Below are positions 1 through 5,548 of a DNA stretch of 6,137 bases, one piece after another (positions within the stretch are counted from its first letter, which is position 1; each line of letters starts with the position of its first letter). The notes under the pieces were generated by a model. That model worked only from the letters and a program-made list of their open reading frames with translations, ran no database searches and was not told the origin of the DNA. Made by a program: the position numbers and the translations under genes. This stretch comes from Bifidobacteriaceae bacterium (lineage in GTDB: Bacteria; Actinomycetota; Actinomycetes; Actinomycetales; WQXJ01): assembly GCA_031255075.1 (NCBI GenBank), contig JAIRTF010000063.1, forward strand, positions 1-6,137, given 5' to 3'.

Positions 1-36
1 GTCACCGAGCGCTTCGAGCGAGAAGGGGGAGTGTAG
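1..36 (+). CDS. Possible 3' end of a convergent gene, function unknown
   Basis: Frame 1 of the + strand is open from the window edge and ends at a TAG at 34-36, giving the tail VTERFEREGGV. Eight of the 11 codons end in G or C, as expected for a real gene in this genome. The stop falls at the foot of the perfect inverted repeat at 33-69, where a terminator would sit. The piece is too short to assign a family. The call rests on reading frame, codon use and the terminator-like position; eleven open codons could arise by chance. Confidence 0.3.
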   Translation, partial: VTERFEREGGV

Positions 37-69
37 GCGCCGGGATTCCCCCAGGATCCCGGCGCCTAC
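33..69. terminator. Perfect 14-bp inverted repeat, probable bidirectional terminator
   Basis: Arm 33-46 (GTAGGCGCCGGGAT) is exactly complementary to arm 56-69, with a 9-nt loop. The stem is very G/C-rich and lies between the stop codon of the possible + strand gene (34-36) and that of the - strand beta-helix gene (101-103). No clear T-run follows on either strand, so it would be a U-tract-poor hairpin of the sort often seen in actinobacteria. Symmetry means it could serve both convergent transcripts. Confidence 0.65.
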
Positions 70-71
70 GG

Positions 72-116
72 CCGGCGGCGGCTCTGCTACCCCCAAGCAG
101 TTAGTGCTGCCGCCGG
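72..116 (-). terminator. Second hairpin overlapping the 3' end of the beta-helix gene
   Basis: Positions 72-82 pair with 106-116 with one mismatch (80 against 108). Inside this, 84-88 (CTGCT) pairs with 96-100 (AGCAG) around a 7-nt loop. The structure includes the stop codon of the - strand gene (101-103) and its last codons, and lies 2 bp from the 33-69 hairpin. It may be part of a tandem terminator or an mRNA 3'-end structure. Pairing is seen directly; the role is inferred. Confidence 0.4.
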
Positions 117-2182
117 GAACAACCGGCTGAAGCGCCGGGTGAAAGGGAGGGGATCTTGCACACCAACGAATTTTTCGCCAGAGAGTCTTTGACTTCGACC
201 CCTGTGAAGGAGAAGTAGCCGTTGTTGGCGACGGTGTAGGTGAACCACAGCTCCTTACTCGGATCAACTGGACCGCCGGAGGGCACCTCGGTGGCAGTGG
301 CAATGATCGAGTTGTGATCCGTCTTGCTAGGGTCCACGTCTTGCCAGGCGCGCAGTTGGATCTGCGGCCAGCCGCAACGCTTCGGGTCTTCCACCTGCAC
401 GGCCCGCGAGAACTGAGATGATTCGAACTGACTAGGGGCACGGGAGGACGGGCCCTGGGTTTGGACCCGAATGAACCCCGGCTCGGGTGGCAGCGGCATG
501 GTGACTGTGGCCTTGCCCGTGAGGTTCGTGACCGTTCCGAGCAGTACTTCGGCGGTGCGTTCTTTTGTGTAGTACACATCGACAGAGACTGGCGGGTTCG
601 GCTGCGGGACGCCATTCCCTGGCTTTTCCAAGTCGACCAGCAGGTTGAGGCAGCTATCGTCGATAACGGCCTTGGTGGGGTACCAGGTTCCTACTTTTCG
701 GTTGGCCAAGAGGCCGTAGTTCATCACCATGGCGCTGGAGCCTGTGCCTGACCCCTCGACGGTCTCCTCAGCTAAGGTGTTGGGTCTCGAACCGGTGGAG
801 GTGCCGAAGGTGTTGCGCCGGATGGTGACAGTGCCGGTCTCATACATAAGGATGGTTTGCGCCTGATAGCCGTTAAAATGGTTGTCTTCTATGAACAGGT
901 TCGAACCCGCCGGCGCGGGCAAGTTGGACGTCTCCATGCCGTTCCAGAAGATGGCGCCCCCCTGCTGTAGGCCGCTCCCGTTGTCGAACGTGTTGCCCGC
1001 GATCCGATTGTTGCCTGTCATCCGGCGGTCCAATGGCAACACCACCGCGGCCTGGGTGTAACTCGGGGAGGTCGCAACGGCTTTGATCTCGTTGTTGGTG
1101 ATGGCGAGGTCATTGACATCACCGGCCAGTTCCATATCAATCACCAGACGGGTAGACGGGAACGTCGTGAACTTGGAGCCATCGATCACCAGCTTGTTGA
1201 TGTTTACTCGGTCGTTCACGCCAAAGGCCTGGACCGAGCAGGTGGAACCATCTTGAGCGCTGCAATCACCGCGGCCGACAGCGGGGATACGGGGGCTGTT
1301 GTCCACGATCAGCCCAGAGATGGTCAAGTTGGAGACGACCGGAGTGTTATCCCCGTTGGCTCGCAAAACGCTGATCGCCCCCTGGTGCCGGGCGCCGTAC
1401 AGCCGTCCTACCTTGTAATTGCGGATGGTGATGCCGTCGGCCCCGGACAGGACCGCAGCCATCCTCTCTGAGAAGTGGTTTTGCACTTGGACGGACGCGC
1501 CACCCTCCAGAATCGATCCGTCCGAGTTGGGGGAGAATACATAGGTTGTCTCATTGGAGTAGACATCGGAGAAGTTGAGTAGTTTGACGCCGGGTGCGTC
1601 CACCCAGAAACCGGTGGCGCTTGGCGAATCGGCCTCAGGGTAGACGGCCAGCCGGTGGTCCAGGTCAATGGTCATCTTCCGCTTGATGTGGAAGAAGGCG
1701 GACGCTTCGCCGTTGACGGGGCTCGCAGTAGCCATGTGGGCGGTGGTTAGCGCGGGGACGGTGACCTTGCCTGTGAAGCTCGGCGCGACTCGGATCTCAA
1801 CCGGGATGGACAGGTCGCTGATCTCGTTGCCTTCTTCGATGGCGGCCCTGAGCGAGCATTCTTTGTTTGGCCCAACGGAGCAGACTCCGTCACCACGGTT
1901 GGCGTCTGCGGCGGCAGAGTTGGTGTTGATCTCGAAGACTTTGGGTGCGGTCACGGCATCGGCCACCGGGATGGACCGCAGAGTGACAATGCCGCCCACC
2001 ACCATCACGGTGAACGCTGCCGCCATTATCAGCACCGACCGCCAATGGGGTTGGCGCCGCCGCAGACCGGTTGACTGGTCCCAGTCTTCTTGGGCCCCGC
2101 CGCCGATGCCGCCAGGACCGTCGTTAGCGCTCCCACCTGCGGATACGTCCCCAGGGTGGGAGGCGAAGCGTGATCGGTGCAT
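101..2182 (-). CDS. Exported CSLREA-motif right-handed beta-helix surface protein, C-terminally short
   Basis: This 693-aa protein has a long charged N-terminal region and a hydrophobic segment at about residues 50-68. A likely signal peptidase site follows ADA (76/77). Residues 81-119 contain the CSLREA-type motif (CSLRAAIEEGN at 109-119) seen at the start of secreted beta-helix proteins. Residues about 195-465 carry recurring Asn/Ile/Val-rich rungs (LTISGLIVDNS, LAITNNEIKAV, NRIAGNTFDN, LFIEDNHFNGY, VTIRRNTFG), typical of a parallel beta-helix. Two beta-sandwich regions follow, at about 505-600 and 608-690. The second resembles DUF11-type repeats (LWFTYTVANNGYFSFTG, then SLSPGASAGC). The protein then ends five residues after the last Cys, with no LPXTG-type signal or C-terminal membrane segment. 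It probably acts outside the cell in adhesion or glycan contact; no enzyme active site was recognised. The ATG has no clear Shine-Dalgarno sequence, so the exact start is uncertain, but the signal segment requires a start upstream of about residue 48. Confidence 0.88.
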   Translation of the reverse strand: MHRSRFASHPGDVSAGGSANDGPGGIGGGAQEDWDQSTGLRRRQPHWRSVLIMAAAFTVMVVGGIVTLRSIPVADAVTAPKVFEINTNSAAADANRGDGVCSVGPNKECSLRAAIEEGNEISDLSIPVEIRVAPSFTGKVTVPALTTAHMATASPVNGEASAFFHIKRKMTIDLDHRLAVYPEADSPSATGFWVDAPGVKLLNFSDVYSNETTYVFSPNSDGSILEGGASVQVQNHFSERMAAVLSGADGITIRNYKVGRLYGARHQGAISVLRANGDNTPVVSNLTISGLIVDNSPRIPAVGRGDCSAQDGSTCSVQAFGVNDRVNINKLVIDGSKFTTFPSTRLVIDMELAGDVNDLAITNNEIKAVATSPSYTQAAVVLPLDRRMTGNNRIAGNTFDNGSGLQQGGAIFWNGMETSNLPAPAGSNLFIEDNHFNGYQAQTILMYETGTVTIRRNTFGTSTGSRPNTLAEETVEGSGTGSSAMVMNYGLLANRKVGTWYPTKAVIDDSCLNLLVDLEKPGNGVPQPNPPVSVDVYYTKERTAEVLLGTVTNLTGKATVTMPLPPEPGFIRVQTQGPSSRAPSQFESSQFSRAVQVEDPKRCGWPQIQLRAWQDVDPSKTDHNSIIATATEVPSGGPVDPSKELWFTYTVANNGYFSFTGVEVKDSLAKNSLVCKIPSLSPGASAGCSRRQH

Positions 2183-2206
2183 GTGGGCGAAACACCGCTT
2201 AGGGCG

Positions 2207-2236
2207 AAACTATTCCCAGGCAGCCAAAATTGTCAG
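2207..2236 (-). promoter_or_regulatory. Candidate promoter of the beta-helix gene
   Basis: Reading the - strand, CTGACA (2236-2231) matches the -35 consensus at five of six positions. An 18-nt spacer leads to TAGTTT (2212-2207), which has the conserved TAnnnT form of a -10 box. The start codon lies 24 nt further on, so the 5' leader would be about 17 nt and lacks a clear Shine-Dalgarno. It is predicted from consensus only. Confidence 0.4.
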
Positions 2237-2298
2237 CGGCGTTGCTGTAGGTGCAACCGGTGGCGGCTGCCAAGGGTCGCGGGGCCTCCGGGGTAGTG

Positions 2299-2337
2299 CC
2301 TGGCTGATCCGACCGTTGAGCAGCCGAACCAGCCAGG
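2299..2337 (-). terminator. Possible terminator downstream of the propeller gene
   Basis: An 8-bp perfect inverted repeat (CCTGGCTG at 2299-2306 and its complement at 2330-2337) lies about 70-107 bp past the stop of the - strand propeller gene and upstream of the beta-helix promoter candidate. The 23-nt loop is long and there is no T-run, so it could instead be a protein-binding dyad or chance. Position between two same-strand genes is the main support. Confidence 0.25.
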
Positions 2338-2405
2338 TCCTAGAGGGAACCAGGAAAACCCACAGTTGGTTCAACCAGATTCAGACCGTGGCTATTCCCG
2401 AAATG

Positions 2406-4592
2406 TCACTCGGGTTTGATTTCCCGGATTGACGCCTCGCCGTCGCTTTCTCCAATGGCGAAGAACCCGGTTTCGTTGTACACAACGGAGATGCTCCAGG
2501 CCCCCTTGAACTCCTTGCTCAGCTTGAGGGTCCACAGCTCGTCGAGGTCGTCTCCCATGTCGAGGGCAACCAGGTCGTCGCCGGCCTCAATGTAGAGAAC
2601 TTTGCTGCCAGAGCCTACGTAGTGGCCGCCGTCCATATCCTCGGACATGGTCTCTTTGCCATCGTCCAAGTTCCTCAGGCTGATTTCGTCCTCCCACTCT
2701 GTGATGATCAGGGCGGAGGCGGTGAAGCCACGGTAGTAGGCCTTCTTCTGAGACCACAGTTCTTCACCGTCGGACGGGTTGAAGGCGGTCAGTTTGCCGT
2801 CACTGTTTGCCCACAGCAGCTTGCCGTTGACCAGTGAGATGGTGTTGGTCATGGTGGCGCCTTCGGCGTCAACATCTTTGTCCCACATGTCTTCACCGTT
2901 GTCCGGGTTGATCCGCATCATCGATTCGTCGTCCAGATCCACGCGCAACAAGATGTGCTCGTTGCCGCCGGTGAGCCGGTAGGTGTAGTCGGAATCCGAG
3001 TCGGCGGCGTCCTTGCCGAAGGGTTTGTCCTGGCCGGTGACGCAGTCCACGTAACCATCCTCGGTCAGAATCCAGCAGATGCCGCTGTAGATGTTGCCAA
3101 TGGAGTGAACGCCGAATTCAGCCTTGTCCTTCTCCCAAACGGTCTTTTCTAGATCGTCTGCCTGGTAGGCGGTGATGGTGTCCTCGTCAATGGTGATCAC
3201 TACGTTCTGGTGGAACGAGTGGACGTACCCGCCAATATCGGCCTTCTTGGACAGGATCTTGCCGTTCAAGTCAAGGGTGATGAGGGAGGTTTCGTCCTCC
3301 GAGGAGTCCGCCATGTTCTGTGTAGCCTCTACCAGGATCTTTCCCTCGCGGTTGTTTGTGGTGGATACATTGATGGAGCCTTCCAGCAGATCAAGTTCCA
3401 GTTCCTTGCCAACGTCCACCAGCCATTTGCGTTCGCCGGAGGGCACGTCTGCGGCGGCCACGGCGGCAAACACTTCTGGCACGTCAGGCTTGGTTTCCCG
3501 GTCGTAGCCGTACCAGCCGTCAGCGTAGCCGGGCGGTTCGCTGGTGTCCTGGTAGTTGCGGAAGTCGTACTGGGACGGATACTCGCAGTCCCGCCAGTTG
3601 GGGCCGTCCCAGCATTCGTCGTACTCGTCCTGGGCTTGGTCGTATGCCTCCGCATCGGCCTTGCCTTCGTCGTAGTCCGCGTCGTAGCCGGGATACCAGT
3701 TACTGTAGGTGTCCGTTTCGGTGTTGCCGGTGAACAGAGCGGTCTTGGAACCCGGCAGGACGGAGACATACACTTCACTGAATTCGTCGCCCAGAATGTC
3801 GTCGCTGGAGACTTTGTCTCCCACAACGGGCTTTTCCATCAGGTCTGGCGGCCTGACCATGGCTCCGGCTTTGGAGCCCTTCTTGAACACGAACATCACC
3901 AACACCAGCACCAGTACCAGTACCACCACTACCGCCGCCGCGATGATGGCGATCAGCTTGGTCTTGGATGACTTCGGTTTGGGGAGCTGCGGATAGGGCG
4001 CGGTTTGGTTGGGCGGGCCCATCGGTGGCATGCCGCCAGGCAGGGTGGGGGTGGGGCCGGTTTGGGCTTGGCCGCCGGTTCCAGGGGCTTGGGCCGCCGG
4101 CGGCATACCGCCATAGGCCGGGCCGGCGCCACTTGGCGGGGCCGATGCCGCGCCGGGAGCCATTCCTATTGGTGCTGCGCCGCCCGGGGCCGGTCCCGCA
4201 GGTGGTGCGCCGGCCGGTGGCATGGCGGTGGGTGGCGCTTCGGCCGGTGGCATGGCGGCCGTCGGTGGCGTTTCGGCCGGTGGCGCGGCCTCTACGGGCG
4301 GTGCCGGTTGGGCAGCGGGAGCAGCCGGTTCGGAAGCGGGCGGTGCGGCATCGGCCGCCGGAGCGGTCGGTTCGGTGCCGACCGGCGGACGGTTGGCCAA
4401 GGCGGCGTCCACATCGGCGCGCCCCAAAGCTCGCAACCAGCCTTCTAGATCCGGGTAAAGCCTGGGATGGGCGGCCACTTCCGGCGCCAGCGCCGGAAAT
4501 GCCCCGGCGATTGCCGCCAAATCAGCCGGGTCAGCTGATGGATCGGAAAGTAACTTGGCGGCCGCTTCGGGGCCTTGGGAGACGTCAAACAC
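2406..4592 (-). CDS. Single-pass membrane protein: variant-LRR head, Pro/Ala linker, extracytoplasmic PQQ-like beta-propeller
   Basis: The protein is 728 aa and starts with GTG (4592-4590), six nt after AGGA. Residues about 8-68 match the actinobacterial variant leucine-rich-repeat (LRV-type) domain: short Ala/Leu/Asp-rich helices with AHPRLYPDLEGWLRALG and DVDAALANR. Residues 70-205 are a Pro/Ala/Gly/Met-rich disordered linker. A basic stretch (KPKSSKTK) precedes one strong membrane helix at about 213-236, so the head should be cytoplasmic and the C-terminal half outside. The outer part has a Tyr/Asp-rich segment at 297-366, then propeller-like blades: ITAYQADDLEKTVWEK, MMRINPDNGEDMW, LTAFNPSDGEELW and LVALDMGDDLDELW. 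These resemble the blade-closing D-G-x-x-x-W pattern of quinoprotein-like (BamB/YVTN) folds. The protein's only four cysteines are all outside (327, 336, 506, 517). Substrate and function are unknown; a sensor or protein-binding scaffold is possible. No kinase or other enzyme motif was seen. Confidence 0.88.
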   Translation of the reverse strand: MFDVSQGPEAAAKLLSDPSADPADLAAIAGAFPALAPEVAAHPRLYPDLEGWLRALGRADVDAALANRPPVGTEPTAPAADAAPPASEPAAPAAQPAPPVEAAPPAETPPTAAMPPAEAPPTAMPPAGAPPAGPAPGGAAPIGMAPGAASAPPSGAGPAYGGMPPAAQAPGTGGQAQTGPTPTLPGGMPPMGPPNQTAPYPQLPKPKSSKTKLIAIIAAAVVVVLVLVLVLVMFVFKKGSKAGAMVRPPDLMEKPVVGDKVSSDDILGDEFSEVYVSVLPGSKTALFTGNTETDTYSNWYPGYDADYDEGKADAEAYDQAQDEYDECWDGPNWRDCEYPSQYDFRNYQDTSEPPGYADGWYGYDRETKPDVPEVFAAVAAADVPSGERKWLVDVGKELELDLLEGSINVSTTNNREGKILVEATQNMADSSEDETSLITLDLNGKILSKKADIGGYVHSFHQNVVITIDEDTITAYQADDLEKTVWEKDKAEFGVHSIGNIYSGICWILTEDGYVDCVTGQDKPFGKDAADSDSDYTYRLTGGNEHILLRVDLDDESMMRINPDNGEDMWDKDVDAEGATMTNTISLVNGKLLWANSDGKLTAFNPSDGEELWSQKKAYYRGFTASALIITEWEDEISLRNLDDGKETMSEDMDGGHYVGSGSKVLYIEAGDDLVALDMGDDLDELWTLKLSKEFKGAWSISVVYNETGFFAIGESDGEASIREIKPE
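4211..4284. repeat. Short imperfect tandem repeats in the Pro/Ala linker
   Basis: An identical 18-bp block (CGGCCGGTGGCATGGCGG) occurs at 4211-4228 and 4241-4258. An 11-bp partial third copy starts at 4274, giving periods of 30 and 33 bp. Both periods are multiples of three, so copy-number change would keep the frame. On the - strand it encodes repeated AMPPA / APPT-type units in the linker of the membrane propeller protein. It probably arose by slippage and may vary in length between strains. Confidence 0.7.
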
Positions 4593-4598
4593 TGGCAG

Positions 4599-4603
4599 TC
4601 CTC
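4599..4603 (-). promoter_or_regulatory. Shine-Dalgarno fixing the GTG start of the propeller gene
   Basis: On the - strand GAGGA (4603-4599) lies 6 nt before the GTG at 4592-4590. A nearby upstream ATG is followed by a stop after four codons (ATG AAA TCA GAG TGA), so it cannot start this gene. This supports GTG as the true start, just before the variant-LRR domain. Confidence 0.6.
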
Positions 4604-4653
4604 ACTCTGATTTCATCGGTGGAATCGGGGTGGCACCACGTTACCAGCCGCTG

Positions 4654-4681
4654 AGCATAAACGCCCGGGTTAGAGCGTCAT
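4654..4681 (-). promoter_or_regulatory. Candidate promoter of the propeller gene
   Basis: On the - strand ATGACG (4681-4676) matches four core positions of the -35 consensus. A 16-nt spacer leads to TATGCT (4659-4654), which fits TAnnnT. Transcription would begin near 4647, leaving a leader of about 55 nt that contains the GAGGA ribosome site. It is predicted from consensus only. Confidence 0.35.
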
Positions 4682-4710
4682 CTCATATGTTTGGGAATCG
4701 ATCGGCGAAT

Positions 4711-4739
4711 GGTACTGGGGGATGACCCAGGTCAGTGCC
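4711..4739. promoter_or_regulatory. Dyad-symmetric site in the divergent intergenic region, possible operator
   Basis: CTGGG (4715-4719) is complementary to CCCAG (4726-4730). An alternative outer pairing joins 4711-4717 (GGTACTG) with 4733-4739 (CAGTGCC), allowing one G-T. The site is 45-73 bp upstream of the ATPase gene and upstream of the divergent promoter candidate. A regulator could bind here, but no regulator gene is in the window and the symmetry is modest. Confidence 0.2.
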
Positions 4740-4771
4740 TGTCGGACGATGCGTCAGCGGCCGGGCGCGGC

Positions 4772-4777
4772 TAGGTT
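4772..4777 (+). promoter_or_regulatory. -10 box suggesting a leaderless ABC operon transcript
   Basis: TAGGTT fits TAnnnT and ends 6 nt before the ATG at 4784, so transcription would begin at or next to the A of the start codon. There is no Shine-Dalgarno-like sequence in the 20 bases before that ATG. No good -35 box is visible 16-19 nt upstream. Leaderless transcripts are common in actinobacteria. This is an inference from spacing. Confidence 0.4.
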
Positions 4778-4783
4778 GGGCGC

Positions 4784-5530
4784 ATGGAAACGAATCCGAT
4801 TGCTGTCGCGGCCCGCGGCCTGACCAAGGTGTATGGCAAGGGAGAAGCCACCGTGTTGGCGCTCCAAGGCGCGGACGTGGACTTTGGCGCAGGCCATTTC
4901 ACAGCCATCATGGGGCCGTCTGGTTCCGGCAAGTCAACTCTGTTGAACTTGTTGGCGGGCCTGGACGCGCCCACAGCGGGCACCGTCCAACTGGGCGGTC
5001 AGGAGATCACCAAGATGAATGACCGCGGGTTGACGCTCTACCGGCGCGGCCATGTGGGGTTTGTTTTCCAGGCCTTCAATCTGCTGCCCATGTTTACGGC
5101 TGAGCAGAACATCCGGCTGCCGTTGGACTTGGCTGGTGTCAAACCGGACCTGGACTGGTGGAACACCGTGGTGGACACTTTGGCTTTGCGTGACCGGTTG
5201 AGTCATTTGCCTTCGGAGATGTCCGGCGGTCAGCAACAACGAACAGCGCTGGCCCGGGCTGCCATAACCAGGCCGGATGTGATTTTTGCCGATGAGCCGA
5301 CTGGCAACTTGGATACCCGTACAGGTTTGGAGGTGTTGAGTTTCCTCAGGCGCTGCGTTCGGGAGTTGAAGCAGACTGTGGTGATGGTGACTCATGATCC
5401 GGCGGCGGCCGCCTATTCGGAGCGGGTGGTGCTCTTGGCTGATGGCCGCGTTGCCGGGGAGATTCTTCAGCCCACCAGGGAATCTGTGCTGTCCGCCTTG
5501 GATGATCTGACCACGGTCACGGCCGCCTGA
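4784..5530 (+). CDS. ABC transporter ATP-binding protein, MacB/LolD type
   Basis: This is a complete 248-aa nucleotide-binding subunit, close to the usual length for MacB/LolD/FtsE-type ATPases. All ATPase motifs are present in order: Walker A GPSGSGKST (44-52), Q-loop Gln96 in VFQAFNLLP, signature MSGGQQQR (146-153), Walker B VIFADEP (166-172), D-loop GNLD (174-177) and switch His204 in VTHD. The signature begins with Met instead of the common Leu, a tolerated change. It should hydrolyse ATP at the inner face of the membrane to drive the FtsX/MacB-type permease encoded 18 bp downstream in the same operon. This class moves lipids, lipoproteins, peptides or drugs, or controls cell-wall enzymes by mechanotransmission. 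The substrate cannot be told from the ATPase. The ATG fits the family N-terminus and seems to be used without a leader. Confidence 0.95.
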   Translation: METNPIAVAARGLTKVYGKGEATVLALQGADVDFGAGHFTAIMGPSGSGKSTLLNLLAGLDAPTAGTVQLGGQEITKMNDRGLTLYRRGHVGFVFQAFNLLPMFTAEQNIRLPLDLAGVKPDLDWWNTVVDTLALRDRLSHLPSEMSGGQQQRTALARAAITRPDVIFADEPTGNLDTRTGLEVLSFLRRCVRELKQTVVMVTHDPAAAAYSERVVLLADGRVAGEILQPTRESVLSALDDLTTVTAA

Positions 5531-5535
5531 GGCCC

Positions 5536-5540
5536 GGAGG
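5536..5540 (+). promoter_or_regulatory. Strong Shine-Dalgarno of the permease gene
   Basis: GGAGG lies 8 nt before the ATG at 5549 and 5 nt after the ATPase stop (5528-5530). It confirms the permease start and shows that this second gene of the operon has its own good ribosome site, unlike the ATPase gene. Confidence 0.8.
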
Positions 5541-5548
5541 CTATTCGA

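Noticed and set aside
1..122. Frameshifted continuation of the beta-helix gene to the window edge
   Set aside because: One - strand frame stays open from about 122 to 1, but its text (Pro/Gly/Ala-rich, through both hairpins) does not continue the DUF11-like domain. It also conflicts with the terminator-like repeats, so a frameshift is not supported.
2360..2380. Small palindrome TGGTTCAACCA in the gap after the propeller gene
   Set aside because: Its arms are five bases with a one-base centre, so it is too short to form a stable hairpin and there is no other support for an operator.
1668..2432. 254-codon open frame on the + strand over the start of the beta-helix gene
   Set aside because: Its translation has no family motifs and is low-complexity. 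It lies antisense to a clear signal peptide plus CSLREA region and is a G/C-rich shadow frame.
3210..3971. 253-codon + strand frame with hydrophobic stretches, opposite the propeller gene
   Set aside because: It has no recognisable domain. The Val/His-rich text mirrors the Asp/Tyr and Val/Leu codons of the real - strand gene.
4640..4660. GTGGCACCAC-like small dyad near 4630 in the leader of the propeller gene
   Set aside because: Four-base arms with a two-base centre are expected by chance in G/C-rich DNA, and no riboswitch-like structure is visible around it.
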